From positions 1 to 32,245 of the forward strand of contig JBNMKN010000007.1 of assembly GCA_050874365.1 (NCBI GenBank): DNA of 32,245 nucleotides, read 5' to 3'. The position numbers and the translations under genes are program-made. The notes beneath the pieces were generated by a model. The model worked only from the letters and a program-made list of their open reading frames with translations, did no database searches and was not told where the DNA came from. Shown piece after piece: positions 16,178 to 23,832 of this stretch (its first letter is position 1; every line of letters begins with the position of its first letter). This stretch comes from Eshraghiella sp050874365 (GTDB taxonomy: Bacteria > Bacillota > Clostridia > Lachnospirales > Lachnospiraceae).

Positions 16178-17215
16178 CTATTTAAACAAATCGTTAATGT
16201 AATTTTTAACATACATATCCTTCATTGCATAATATCTCGGATGTGTTCTCCAACCCTGGTCAACAGAACCCTCTCCGTAAAGTACAATCTGTGCATCGGG
16301 ATATGTCTTTTTCAAAAGTTCATAGTCTGCTTCAGATACATTGGTATGTTCAAGGAAAAGCCTTTCAAGCTTAGGGTAATTAAGCAACGGTGTAATATCA
16401 CTTACCGGATTGTAGCTTATATTAAGGTCAACCATCTCATCTAAGTCCGCAAGTACACTAAGGTCCGTTACATCACCCACAAAAAATTCCAGATACATAA
16501 GTTTTTTGCAGTATTTTACATATGACAAATCACTGAGATAATGCTCGGAGGTATCTCCGTCCCAGTTGTCCACAAGGATGAGTATTCTTAAATTCGGCAT
16601 ATACTGCAAAAATGATATGTCTGTAACCTTGTTATGTCCTATGTCAAGGGCTACCATATCGGTACAATACTTAAGCACCTTACAATCGTCATTGGTAAGT
16701 CTGTATGTAATGGAGCCGTCTTTTAAGGTGGAAAAAGCAACTGTATCTGTTCTTATTGTCCAAAGTCCCAAAGTAACCTTCCATACAAATTTTATGTCCG
16801 GAAATTTTGACTGAAGGACTTCCATCTGTTCATTGGTGAGGTTGGAATCGCATAAATCCACATGTTTTAATGATGGAAGCTTTGATAATGACGCTATAAG
16901 CGCATCTGTTCCGTCAAAAGTCATTCCGCTTAAATCCAGTTCCTCATCCGTGCTTTTTACAACTTTACCGCCTATGGTAACTTCATATTCCGTGGTGGTC
17001 TCCTCAGTTGTCACGGGTATTGTTGTGACAGCTTCGGCTGACGTTGTGGTCTTTGTTTCCGAAACCGTGTCATCCTTTTTGTCCAGTTTATTAAGCCTTA
17101 GGAGTACCATTACCGCAAGCGTAACTATTATTATAAAAAAAACTATTATCAACGTTAAGCAGATGTAAAGACCGGTTCTGCTCTTTTTCTTTTTTCTACG
17201 ATTGTTTCCCATCAT
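16178..17215 (-). CDS. Membrane-anchored leucine-rich repeat protein
   Basis: A 345-residue protein with a strongly basic N-terminus (NNRRKKKKSR), one membrane helix (LYICLTLIIVFFIIIVTLAVMVLL), a Thr/Glu-rich spacer of about 45 residues, then an extracytoplasmic leucine-rich repeat domain. Repeats are visible as LSKLPSLKHVDLCDSNLT, YMPNLRILILVDNWDG, YCKKLMYLEFFVGDV, LADLDEMVDLNISYNPV and LNYPKLERLFLEHTNV. The start is one of two adjacent ATGs (17215 or 17212) after AGGAG. It is 12 bases behind the thioredoxin reductase homologue and 19 before the ATPase, so probably co-transcribed. Such domains usually bind proteins; the partner is unknown. Confidence 0.85.
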   Translation of the reverse strand: MMGNNRRKKKKSRTGLYICLTLIIVFFIIIVTLAVMVLLRLNKLDKKDDTVSETKTTTSAEAVTTIPVTTEETTTEYEVTIGGKVVKSTDEELDLSGMTFDGTDALIASLSKLPSLKHVDLCDSNLTNEQMEVLQSKFPDIKFVWKVTLGLWTIRTDTVAFSTLKDGSITYRLTNDDCKVLKYCTDMVALDIGHNKVTDISFLQYMPNLRILILVDNWDGDTSEHYLSDLSYVKYCKKLMYLEFFVGDVTDLSVLADLDEMVDLNISYNPVSDITPLLNYPKLERLFLEHTNVSEADYELLKKTYPDAQIVLYGEGSVDQGWRTHPRYYAMKDMYVKNYINDLFK

Positions 17216-17227
17216 ATTCTCCTGTAA

Positions 17228-18079
17228 TCATTTTTTACTTAAATATTCAACTGCCGATAATGCAGCCACGTTGCCTTCTCCTGCGGATTTGATGTACTGA
17301 TAAGGTGTTCCTGTGATATCTCCGGCGGCAAAACAGCCGGGAATATTGGTACACATCTTTCTGTCGGTGCATACACGGTTATTTTCAATCTCAAGTCCCG
17401 GAATAAGACTGTCGGGAGCAATACAGTCTCTCAGTATAAAAACGCCGTCTGCCTGAAGCTCTGATTCTTTGAACCTGACTCCCGTAACCTTCTGCTCTCC
17501 TGTAATCTCAATAATTTTGTCATGTATAACCGTAATTTTGCCGGTATCACTGAGTCTGCTGTCCGTGTAAGGCACATAATATACCTTGGAAGCCACTTCC
17601 GAAAGGAATTTTGCCTCTTCTTCGCTTTCTTTGGAAAATCCCGCTACCACAACCGTCTTATTACGATAAAACATGGCATCACAGGTTGCACAATAACTGA
17701 CGCCTTTTCCAAGGAACTCTTTTTCTCCTTTTAACGGGGTTCCGAAGGAAATACCCGTTGCAAGTATGACCGTTGACGACTCGTACATACCGTCCGATGA
17801 AAGTATGGAAAAATAATCACCCATAGGATATACGGAAATCACATTTTCCTCTGTAATTTCTATACCCATTTTGTCAATATGATTCTTAAATGCTTCAACC
17901 ACTTCCCTGCCTGTCATTCCATACATTCCAAGGTAGTTATTTATTTCATGGGCTGATATTATTTTGTCCGATAAATTCTTTTTTCCGAATATAATGATAT
18001 TTTTATTCCGATTTTTAGCATTTACGGCTGCCGAAAGCCCCGCCGGACCCGTACCGATAACTGCTATGTCATATCTCAT
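17228..18079 (-). CDS. Flavin thioredoxin reductase homologue lacking an NADPH motif, possibly ferredoxin-dependent
   Basis: A 283-residue FAD enzyme of the thioredoxin reductase fold, shorter than the usual 305-320. The FAD motif GTGPAGLSAA (residues 9-18), redox-active CATC (Cys130, Cys133) and C-terminal FAD motif CFAAGDITG are present. The second nucleotide site, normally GGGxSAxEEA, reads VAGFSKESEEEAKFLSE, with no glycine-rich loop. The expected HRRxxxR NADPH phosphate clamp is also absent. This matches the known clostridial ferredoxin-linked flavin thioredoxin reductases, which do not use pyridine nucleotide. That identity is inferred; a reductase for another small redox protein is possible. 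Its ATG overlaps the PIN gene stop (ATGA), so the two are coupled. Confidence 0.8.
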   Translation of the reverse strand: MRYDIAVIGTGPAGLSAAVNAKNRNKNIIIFGKKNLSDKIISAHEINNYLGMYGMTGREVVEAFKNHIDKMGIEITEENVISVYPMGDYFSILSSDGMYESSTVILATGISFGTPLKGEKEFLGKGVSYCATCDAMFYRNKTVVVAGFSKESEEEAKFLSEVASKVYYVPYTDSRLSDTGKITVIHDKIIEITGEQKVTGVRFKESELQADGVFILRDCIAPDSLIPGLEIENNRVCTDRKMCTNIPGCFAAGDITGTPYQYIKSAGEGNVAALSAVEYLSKK

Positions 18080-18822
18080 ACATTTACTCCGTATTCATCG
18101 TGCATATACACTCTGTACACATTTTTAATCTGTTTGTATATCTTGCCTGTAAGTTCTGTACCGAATGCTTTTACAATATTATTGTTAAGGTCAAGCGTAT
18201 TCTCGCTTTTCATGATTGCGCTGTAAATAGTATTGTAATTGCCGATTGTAAAGCCCGGTACGATAACCGTGCTTCTTATCATATGCTTGTACTTATCAGG
18301 GAACTCGATAATCAGTTCTCTCCTGCGTACAGGCTTAGCCTGAGGAGCTTCCTCCTGCTCTTTGACCGGCTTTGCAAGCTGACTCTCAACAGGTTGGGGC
18401 TGATTCTTATGTACAGTATCCGGTTTCTTTACAACTGCACTCTTATGTGTCTTTCCGCACTCAGGCTTACCCGATATATAGCTCTTTCTGCATATTGTCA
18501 CGCCTCTTTCGTCCCAGAAGTCAACAATGCTGTCAAAACCCGTGTCCCCTGTAATAATTACAACATTATCGATTCCTCCCTGGGCGATTCTGTAGCCTAA
18601 AAATGTAGCAAGCTGGAAATCAAGATAATTCTTGCCTACCTTATGTGTGGCAAAATATTCATATTTTGCTTTGGAATTCATTAATTCCACATGAATCTGA
18701 AATGGCAGATTCTTAATGAATTCGCTGTAAAATATAATAACTTCATCTCTCCCGGTCAGCTTTTCTACTCCCTCAAAGCCTTTTTCTCTTACGTTTTCGT
18801 AATCAATTAAATATAAACTCAT
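18076..18822 (-). CDS. PIN-like-domain protein, putative ribonuclease
   Basis: A 248-residue protein. The N-terminal domain (about residues 1-120) has the acidic pattern of PIN/NYN nucleases: LIDYENV (Asp7, Glu9), VELMNSK, KNYLDFQLATFLG (Asp68) and ITGDTGFDSIVDFW (Asp93, Asp97). A Lys/Pro/Gln-rich linker (about 125-168) leads to a helical C-terminal region with FTIGNYNTIYSAIM that I do not recognise. These acidic residues would bind metal for RNA cleavage. It is the first gene of a close-packed run and has an extended -10 promoter at 18856-18864. Activity and target RNA are not known. Confidence 0.75.
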   Translation of the reverse strand: MSLYLIDYENVREKGFEGVEKLTGRDEVIIFYSEFIKNLPFQIHVELMNSKAKYEYFATHKVGKNYLDFQLATFLGYRIAQGGIDNVVIITGDTGFDSIVDFWDERGVTICRKSYISGKPECGKTHKSAVVKKPDTVHKNQPQPVESQLAKPVKEQEEAPQAKPVRRRELIIEFPDKYKHMIRSTVIVPGFTIGNYNTIYSAIMKSENTLDLNNNIVKAFGTELTGKIYKQIKNVYRVYMHDEYGVNV

Positions 18823-18855
18823 GCCTGTCCTCTTTCTATTTTCGTATCGTTTCTA

Positions 18856-18864
18856 ATTATAGCA
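18856..18864 (-). promoter_or_regulatory. Extended -10 promoter of the PIN operon
   Basis: On the minus strand the site is TGCTATAAT, a perfect TGnTATAAT. The region 17 bases upstream has no clear -35. It lies about 33 bases before the PIN-protein ATG and diverges from the MATE promoter, whose -35 begins only 14 bases away. Confidence 0.55.
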
Positions 18865-18877
18865 CATATTGTTCATA

Positions 18878-18907
18878 TTGACATTATTCATTTTGCTTTG
18901 TTATAGT
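18878..18907 (+). promoter_or_regulatory. Sigma-A promoter of the MATE gene
   Basis: TTGACA (18878-18883), a perfect -35, and TATAGT (18902-18907) are separated by 18 bases. The ribosome binding site AAGGAGG (18917-18923) follows, 7 bases before the ATG at 18931. The expected transcript would have a leader of only about 15-20 bases. Confidence 0.75.
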
Positions 18908-18930
18908 ACGATTGTCAAGGAGGCATTTTT

Positions 18931-20262
18931 ATGAATCAGGAATTTATGAAGAAAAAATCAATACTTCCGTTAGTCATTTCCATGGCACTTCCCATGACAG
19001 TTTCAATGCTTGTGAATGCTTTATATAATATAGTTGACGGATATTTTGTTGCAAAAATCAGCGAGGATGCAATGACAGCCCTTTCCCTTGTATTCCCTCT
19101 CCAGAACGTTCTTACGGCAATTACTGTAGGTTTTGGTATCGGAATCAATGCAGTGGTGGCGTTTTACCTCGGTGCCAATGATAAAAAAACAGCGGACACG
19201 GCAGCGTCTCTCGGAATGTTCTTTAATATAATACACGGAATTGTCCTCACGGTACTTTTCCTTACAACAATTCCGTCATTCCTAAAGATATTCACCAATA
19301 ATCAGGATGTTATATCTTCGGGAATACAATACTCCTATGTTGTTTTTTCATTCTGCATACCCGTATCCATATCCATGACTTTTGAGAAAACTTTTCAGGC
19401 TGTGGGACGCATGAAGGTATCAATGATATGTATGATAGCAGGTTGTGTTACCAATATAATACTTGACCCGTTATTCATATTCGGTGCCGGTTTTATCCCC
19501 GCAATGGGAATCAGGGGTGCGGCAATAGCCACCGTCATAGGCCAATGCGTAACCCTTCTGGGATATTTTTTATTCTACATATTTACTTCCGTTCCCGTAC
19601 GTTTTTCTCTTAAGGAACTGCATTTTGACGGTAAAATATGTAAAAAATTATATTCCATTGGTATTCCGGCAGGTCTTAACATGGCGTTGCCTTCACTTCA
19701 GGTATTCGTGCTTAATAAAATATTATCGGTATATCAGGGCGGTTACGTCCTTGTACTTGGCTCTTATTACAAACTTCAGACCTTCCTTTACCTTACGGCA
19801 AACGGTGTTGTGCAGGGTATGCGTCCGGTTCTGAGCTATAACTACGGTGCGGGAGAACATAAACGTGTGCGTAATATTTTCCTTTGCTCCCTGTCTATAA
19901 TAGGCGTTGTCATGACGCTTGGAACCATATTATGTATTATTGCTCCGGACAGGCTGATAGGAATTTTCTCATCCAATCCGGACACAATAGCAATCGGAGT
20001 ACGGGCAATAAGAATCATAAGCATAGGCTTTATCGTTTCCTCAATACCCGTCACAATATCAGGTGCCCTTGAAGCCTTGGGAAAAGGTGTAAGCTCCCTT
20101 ATTATCTCCGTATTAAGATATATAGGCGTAATGCTTCTTCTTGCCTATATCCTTAATAACATTATCGGTGCCGAGGGCGTATGGCACAGCTTCTGGATAA
20201 CAGAATTTATAACTGCTTTAGCCGCAGTAATAATTTATAAAAAATCTTTTAAGAAATCATAA
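18931..20262 (+). CDS. MATE-family efflux transporter
   Basis: A 443-residue membrane protein with twelve predicted helices arranged as two similar halves. The first half contains LPMTVSMLVNALYNIVDGYFVAKISEDAMTALSL and GFGIGINAVVAFYLGA, the second VQGMRPVLSYNYGAGEHKR, all typical of MATE proteins, which export cationic drugs or metabolites using a sodium or proton gradient. One of only two plus-strand genes here, with a strong promoter and AAGGAGG. Its stop overlaps the end of the facing thioredoxin reductase gene by 6 bases (20257-20262). The substrate cannot be told from sequence. Confidence 0.92.
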   Translation: MNQEFMKKKSILPLVISMALPMTVSMLVNALYNIVDGYFVAKISEDAMTALSLVFPLQNVLTAITVGFGIGINAVVAFYLGANDKKTADTAASLGMFFNIIHGIVLTVLFLTTIPSFLKIFTNNQDVISSGIQYSYVVFSFCIPVSISMTFEKTFQAVGRMKVSMICMIAGCVTNIILDPLFIFGAGFIPAMGIRGAAIATVIGQCVTLLGYFLFYIFTSVPVRFSLKELHFDGKICKKLYSIGIPAGLNMALPSLQVFVLNKILSVYQGGYVLVLGSYYKLQTFLYLTANGVVQGMRPVLSYNYGAGEHKRVRNIFLCSLSIIGVVMTLGTILCIIAPDRLIGIFSSNPDTIAIGVRAIRIISIGFIVSSIPVTISGALEALGKGVSSLIISVLRYIGVMLLLAYILNNIIGAEGVWHSFWITEFITALAAVIIYKKSFKKS

Positions 20263-21207
20263 CTTACGTCTTTTGATTTCTGAAATATATCTCTCCATCT
20301 CCGTTGAGGCTGCAGCGCCGTCACCCACCGCCGTTGCAACCTGACGGAGATTTTTTTCGCATACGTCTCCTGCCGCATACACTCCGTCAATGCTTGTCTT
20401 TTTTGCGCAGTCCGTTACAATATAATCTTTATCGTTTAACTTAATAATATCCCTTACAAATTCCGTGGCAGGCTCATAACCTGCAAATATAAATACCCCG
20501 AATCTTTCATCAGGAGCAAAAGTAGTCTTTTCCCCTGTCAGGTCATTGCAATAGGTGATACTTTTTATCATCTCCTCATCGCCCCTGACCTCCAGTACCT
20601 TGGTATTGTAAAGGATTGAGATTTTCTCATTCTGTTTTGCCTTTGCGGACACTTTTTCAGGACAGGCAAACTCTTTTCCCCTCATTATAATCGTAACGTG
20701 CCTTGCGTACTTAGTGAGAAAAACGCTTTCCTGCGCCGCCGCATATCCTCCGCCAATGACAAATACTTCCTTGTCCTTAAAAAACATTCCGTCACAGGTA
20801 GCGCAATATGCAATTCCTTTACCCTTATATTCCTCTTCTCCCGGAAACCCAATCATTCTCGGATGTGCCCCTGTGGCTATAAGTATGGAAAAAGCGTAAA
20901 AAACACCCTTATCGGTATTAATAACCTTAATATCCTTATCGGGACAGAGTGACAGAACCTTGGCTTTAAGATACTCTGCTCCGAAACGTGTCCCTTGTTT
21001 TTTCATAATCCCGGTAAGTTCTGCACCGCTTATCTCATATATCCCCGGATAATTAACAACCTTCTCGGTAATAACGATCTGTCCTCCGAAATTATTCTCC
21101 TCCATTACAAGCACCCTGTAGCCTGCCCTCGCAAGATACAAAGAGGCGGTAAGCCCTGCAGGTCCGCCTCCTATAATTACAGCATCATATAATCTTTCCA
21201 TTTCCAT
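20257..21207 (-). CDS. Thioredoxin reductase-family flavoprotein with altered pyridine-nucleotide site
   Basis: A 316-residue FAD enzyme. FAD motif IIGGGPAGLTASLY (11-24), redox-active CATC (Cys135, Cys138) and C-terminal GVYAAGDVCEKNLRQVATAVGDGAAA are intact. The second nucleotide motif is IGGGYAAAQESVFLT (151-165): the glycines remain, but the usual GGGDSAVEEA is changed, and the segment after it reads MRGKEFACPEKV rather than the HRR clamp used to read NADPH. It may use NADH, another donor, or NADPH with lower selectivity. It probably reduces thioredoxin or a related protein. It is the second homologue within 3 kb and differs clearly from the first. Start choice between 21207 and 21201 is uncertain. 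Confidence 0.85.
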   Translation of the reverse strand: MEMERLYDAVIIGGGPAGLTASLYLARAGYRVLVMEENNFGGQIVITEKVVNYPGIYEISGAELTGIMKKQGTRFGAEYLKAKVLSLCPDKDIKVINTDKGVFYAFSILIATGAHPRMIGFPGEEEYKGKGIAYCATCDGMFFKDKEVFVIGGGYAAAQESVFLTKYARHVTIIMRGKEFACPEKVSAKAKQNEKISILYNTKVLEVRGDEEMIKSITYCNDLTGEKTTFAPDERFGVFIFAGYEPATEFVRDIIKLNDKDYIVTDCAKKTSIDGVYAAGDVCEKNLRQVATAVGDGAAASTEMERYISEIKRRKL

Positions 21208-21269
21208 AAAACACTACCATCCCTACATTATTTGTAGCTTAGTATGTGCATTTTATGTAAAAAAATTCT

Positions 21270-22856
21270 TTAAATAACTACGATTGTATCTCCTTCTTCA
21301 AGACTTATGCTTCCGTTAGGGATTACAATACTGTTATCACGCATTATCATTACCACAAGAGAGCCTTCTTTTTTAGGAATCTCCGATAATTTCTTGCCTA
21401 AATACCTGCTGCCCTCATCTATCAGTATCTCGGAAAGGGTAATTCCGTCAACCTGCTCAGGTGAAATGGCACTTAGAATCAGCGTATCTTCGGGAAGAAG
21501 AAGTGTGTCACCGTTCGGTATTATATTTTCGCCGTTTCTTTTAAGAAGCACTATAAGGGTCTGAGGCGGCAATACAATGTCTTTTATTTTTCTGTCACAC
21601 CAGCTATGTTCTTTTGGTATATCCACCTGTATGAATTGGACAGGAACCTCCTCGGCGTAATCGTTAAAGGTCTTCATTACGTCCGCCTTGGTGTCAATCA
21701 TGCCAAGTTTCTTGGCAACGAGTGGAAGAAGGCTGCCCTGAAAAAGTATTGAAAACAATACAATAAAAAATACAAAATGGAAAATATCATTATCGGTATT
21801 AACGGACAGCACCGCAAATATGGCAAAAACTATTGAGGACGCTCCCCTTAATCCCGCAAAGGACACCAAAAGTATCTGCTTAAGCTTGCTTTTAAACGGC
21901 AGCATTACGAGAAAAACGGCTACAGGCCTTGCAACCACCATAATAAAGAGTCCGGTCAGAAGTGCCGGTCCGATAACAGCAGGTATTCTTGAAGGAAACG
22001 ATAAAAGTCCCAACAGGAAAAATATAAGCACCTGCATAAGTCCCGTTGTTCCGTCAAAGAAATTAACAAGGTTCCTCTTGTTATAAATATCCTTCATATT
22101 ACCTATCACAATACCGACTATGTATACACTTAAATAACCGTTGCCGCCAAAAGCCTGTGGTATAGCATAGCCTGCAAGAGCTATTCCCACAACAAATATC
22201 ATATCAAAGCCTGCAATGGAAAATCTTACCTTTTTAAGAATAAAATAAGACGCTGCGGCAATAACGCCGCCGAATAGCAGCCCCAGAAAGACCTGTTTTA
22301 CAATGAGAAGTGCAATACCGCTGACGCTTGCACCGCCTTTTGCTATGGCTATCATGGTTGCCGTAAGCATATAAGCACAGGGGTCATTGCTTCCGCTTTC
22401 TATTTCAAGCATTGACGCTGTATTGTATTTTAAATTGAGTTTTTTGGAACGCAGTATAGAAAAGACCGATGCGGCATCCGTCGAGCTTATCAAAGCACCG
22501 ATTAAAAAAGATTCAACCAGATTCATACGGAGAGCAAAGTGGCAGAAAACGCCTGTAATCGCAAAGGTAACAAAAACACCTACAGTTGATAAAAGTACGG
22601 CTCTTACGGCAACATTTTTTGCATATCTTACGTTGGTACCAAAGCCGCCGTAAAACATAATAAAAATCAATGCCACTGAGCAGATATTTTCCGCAAAGGA
22701 ATAATTGTCAAAATGTATCTTGAATATACCGTCAGAGCCGAACAGCATACCGAGCACGATAAAGGACAACAGTATAGGGATTCCTAACTTCCCGGATATT
22801 CTGCTTAACAATACGCAGGCAAAAATAATCAGTGATACAATAAGCAAATTTGTCAT
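21270..22856 (-). CDS. CPA-family potassium/proton antiporter with C-terminal RCK_C (TrkA-C) domain
   Basis: A 528-residue membrane antiporter. Twelve or so helices (residues 1-380) include GALISSTDAASVFSIL with the conserved Asp pair region of CPA antiporters, and FGGNGYLSVYIVGIVIGN. A cytoplasmic region with two TrkA-C-like parts follows: PPQTLIVLLKRNGENIIPNGDTLLLPEDTLIL and KKEGSLVVMIMRDNSIVIPNGSISLEEGDTIVVI. This architecture matches NhaP2/CvrA-type K+/H+ antiporters. GGAGG lies 4 bases before the ATG. RCK_C domains of related staphylococcal antiporters bind c-di-AMP, and a c-di-AMP synthase is encoded in this same window, but binding here is inferred. Confidence 0.88.
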   Translation of the reverse strand: MTNLLIVSLIIFACVLLSRISGKLGIPILLSFIVLGMLFGSDGIFKIHFDNYSFAENICSVALIFIMFYGGFGTNVRYAKNVAVRAVLLSTVGVFVTFAITGVFCHFALRMNLVESFLIGALISSTDAASVFSILRSKKLNLKYNTASMLEIESGSNDPCAYMLTATMIAIAKGGASVSGIALLIVKQVFLGLLFGGVIAAASYFILKKVRFSIAGFDMIFVVGIALAGYAIPQAFGGNGYLSVYIVGIVIGNMKDIYNKRNLVNFFDGTTGLMQVLIFFLLGLLSFPSRIPAVIGPALLTGLFIMVVARPVAVFLVMLPFKSKLKQILLVSFAGLRGASSIVFAIFAVLSVNTDNDIFHFVFFIVLFSILFQGSLLPLVAKKLGMIDTKADVMKTFNDYAEEVPVQFIQVDIPKEHSWCDRKIKDIVLPPQTLIVLLKRNGENIIPNGDTLLLPEDTLILSAISPEQVDGITLSEILIDEGSRYLGKKLSEIPKKEGSLVVMIMRDNSIVIPNGSISLEEGDTIVVI

Positions 22857-22923
22857 AAAACCTCCATGAAAGTAATCGTTATTTTTTCATTTTATAATAT
22901 TTTATTATTTCTGCCTAGTTAAT

Positions 22924-23625
22924 TTAACTTAATTTATTAAGGAATTCTTCCGTAAAATCTTTATAATGGCTCCTGCTCATAGGTATTACCTTATCGTTAT
23001 ATAACTTTATGTTACCCTTTTCTATTTTCATTATCTTATTACTGTTTACAATATAACTTCTGTGGCATCTTATGAAATTGCTGTTTAGTTTTTCCTGTGC
23101 TCTTTCGATTGTCATATATGTAGTGTACATTCCGTTACTGGTGTATATATGCAGCAACCTTAATTCACTTTCAACATAATATATGTTTTTAAGCTTAATC
23201 CTTATATATCTTTCACGGCTTTTTATAAATAGCGATTCGTCCGTATCCTCATTAATCATATTAATAAGTTTGTATAATGAATCTTCTATATATTCTCTGT
23301 CATATGGTTCTGTAAGAAAATAAAAAGGATCCGTACTGAATATTCTTTTTACCTCCTGTATATCCTCCGACATATAAGCGAATCTGATATACGGATAATC
23401 TGATTTAAGACTCGATGTTACTTTTACTCCGTCATCTTTTCCGATGCGGGTATTGATATACACTGCATCAACTTCGCCTTTACATTCATCAACTATGTAT
23501 GTCGTAAGTGAAAAATAATTATTATGAACAGAAACCAATACATTATCTCCCATAATTTCGTAAAAGTATTTTTTTAGCTCATCTGCATAATATCCGCTGC
23601 CATCACAAATTGCTATATTTATCAT
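22924..23625 (-). CDS. LytTR-domain regulator with non-phosphorylatable pseudo-receiver
   Basis: A 233-residue protein: receiver-like domain (1-120) and C-terminal LytTR DNA-binding domain (about 135-233; IYYVESELRLLHIYTSNG, NFIRCHRSYIVNSNKIMKIEKGNIKLYND, IPMSRSHYKDF). The phospho-acceptor Asp is replaced by Asn58 (AVYINTRIG), the second acidic residue near the N-terminus is Gly9 (ICDGS), and the conserved Lys is Glu106 (FLTEPYD). It is therefore unlikely to respond to a histidine kinase. A GTG six codons upstream overlaps the GAGGAG ribosome binding site; the ATG at 23625 is preferred. It is a clear paralogue of the LytTR gene at 27720-28457. No kinase gene is present in the window. Confidence 0.88.
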   Translation of the reverse strand: MINIAICDGSGYYADELKKYFYEIMGDNVLVSVHNNYFSLTTYIVDECKGEVDAVYINTRIGKDDGVKVTSSLKSDYPYIRFAYMSEDIQEVKRIFSTDPFYFLTEPYDREYIEDSLYKLINMINEDTDESLFIKSRERYIRIKLKNIYYVESELRLLHIYTSNGMYTTYMTIERAQEKLNSNFIRCHRSYIVNSNKIMKIEKGNIKLYNDKVIPMSRSHYKDFTEEFLNKLS

Positions 23626-23659
23626 TTCTACAGCACTCCTCACTTGTATTCTGTAATAT

Positions 23660-23691
23660 CACGGTATCGCAAAATAACGTCTGTGTCACGG
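23660..23691. repeat. Pair of imperfect direct repeats in a divergent intergenic region
   Basis: TCACGG occurs at 23660-23665 and 23686-23691, each preceded by a related TCTGT-containing segment, giving a 26-base period. They lie upstream of the minus-strand LytTR gene and of the plus-strand membrane protein gene. A regulatory role is possible but the period differs from the usual 21-base LytTR spacing. Confidence 0.25.
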
Positions 23692-23724
23692 AATTTACCG
23701 CACTGGATTTTGTGAGTGCACATA

Positions 23725-23747
23725 AAAGTCTGGTTTTACCAGGCTTT
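23725..23747 (+). repeat. Stem-loop in the divergent intergenic region
   Basis: AAAGTCTGG and CCAGGCTTT flank a five-base TTTTA loop, forming nine pairs with one G-T. No T tract follows on the plus strand, and only a short TTTTA-like stretch on the minus. It lies upstream of the likely transcription start of the membrane protein gene, within sequence I regard as non-coding. Its role is unknown. Confidence 0.35.
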
Positions 23748-23765
23748 AGGGAAGCTGTCATCTCC

Positions 23766-23795
23766 TTTACACGCTCAATTTATTCATGATATAAT
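23766..23795 (+). promoter_or_regulatory. Sigma-A promoter with extended -10 for the 637-residue membrane protein
   Basis: TTTACA (23766-23771) and TGATATAAT (-10 at 23790-23795) are separated by 18 bases. A second TATAAT lies at 23808-23813. Either would start transcription between about 23800 and 23822, downstream of the first possible start codon at 23716 and just upstream of the ATG at 23833. This supports the shorter coding sequence. Confidence 0.6.
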
Positions 23796-23832
23796 CATCA
23801 TACTGATTATAATTATTACAGGATGTGGGAAT

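Noticed and set aside
21222..21236. CTACA/TGTAG inverted repeat between the antiporter and reductase genes
   Set aside because: Only five pairs and no T tract; expected by chance in AT-rich sequence.
23716..23832. N-terminal extension of the membrane protein frame with an apparent lipobox (ITGC)
   Set aside because: It lacks a basic n-region, contains a nine-pair hairpin, and the promoters at 23766-23813 would exclude it from the transcript. The ITGC match looks accidental.
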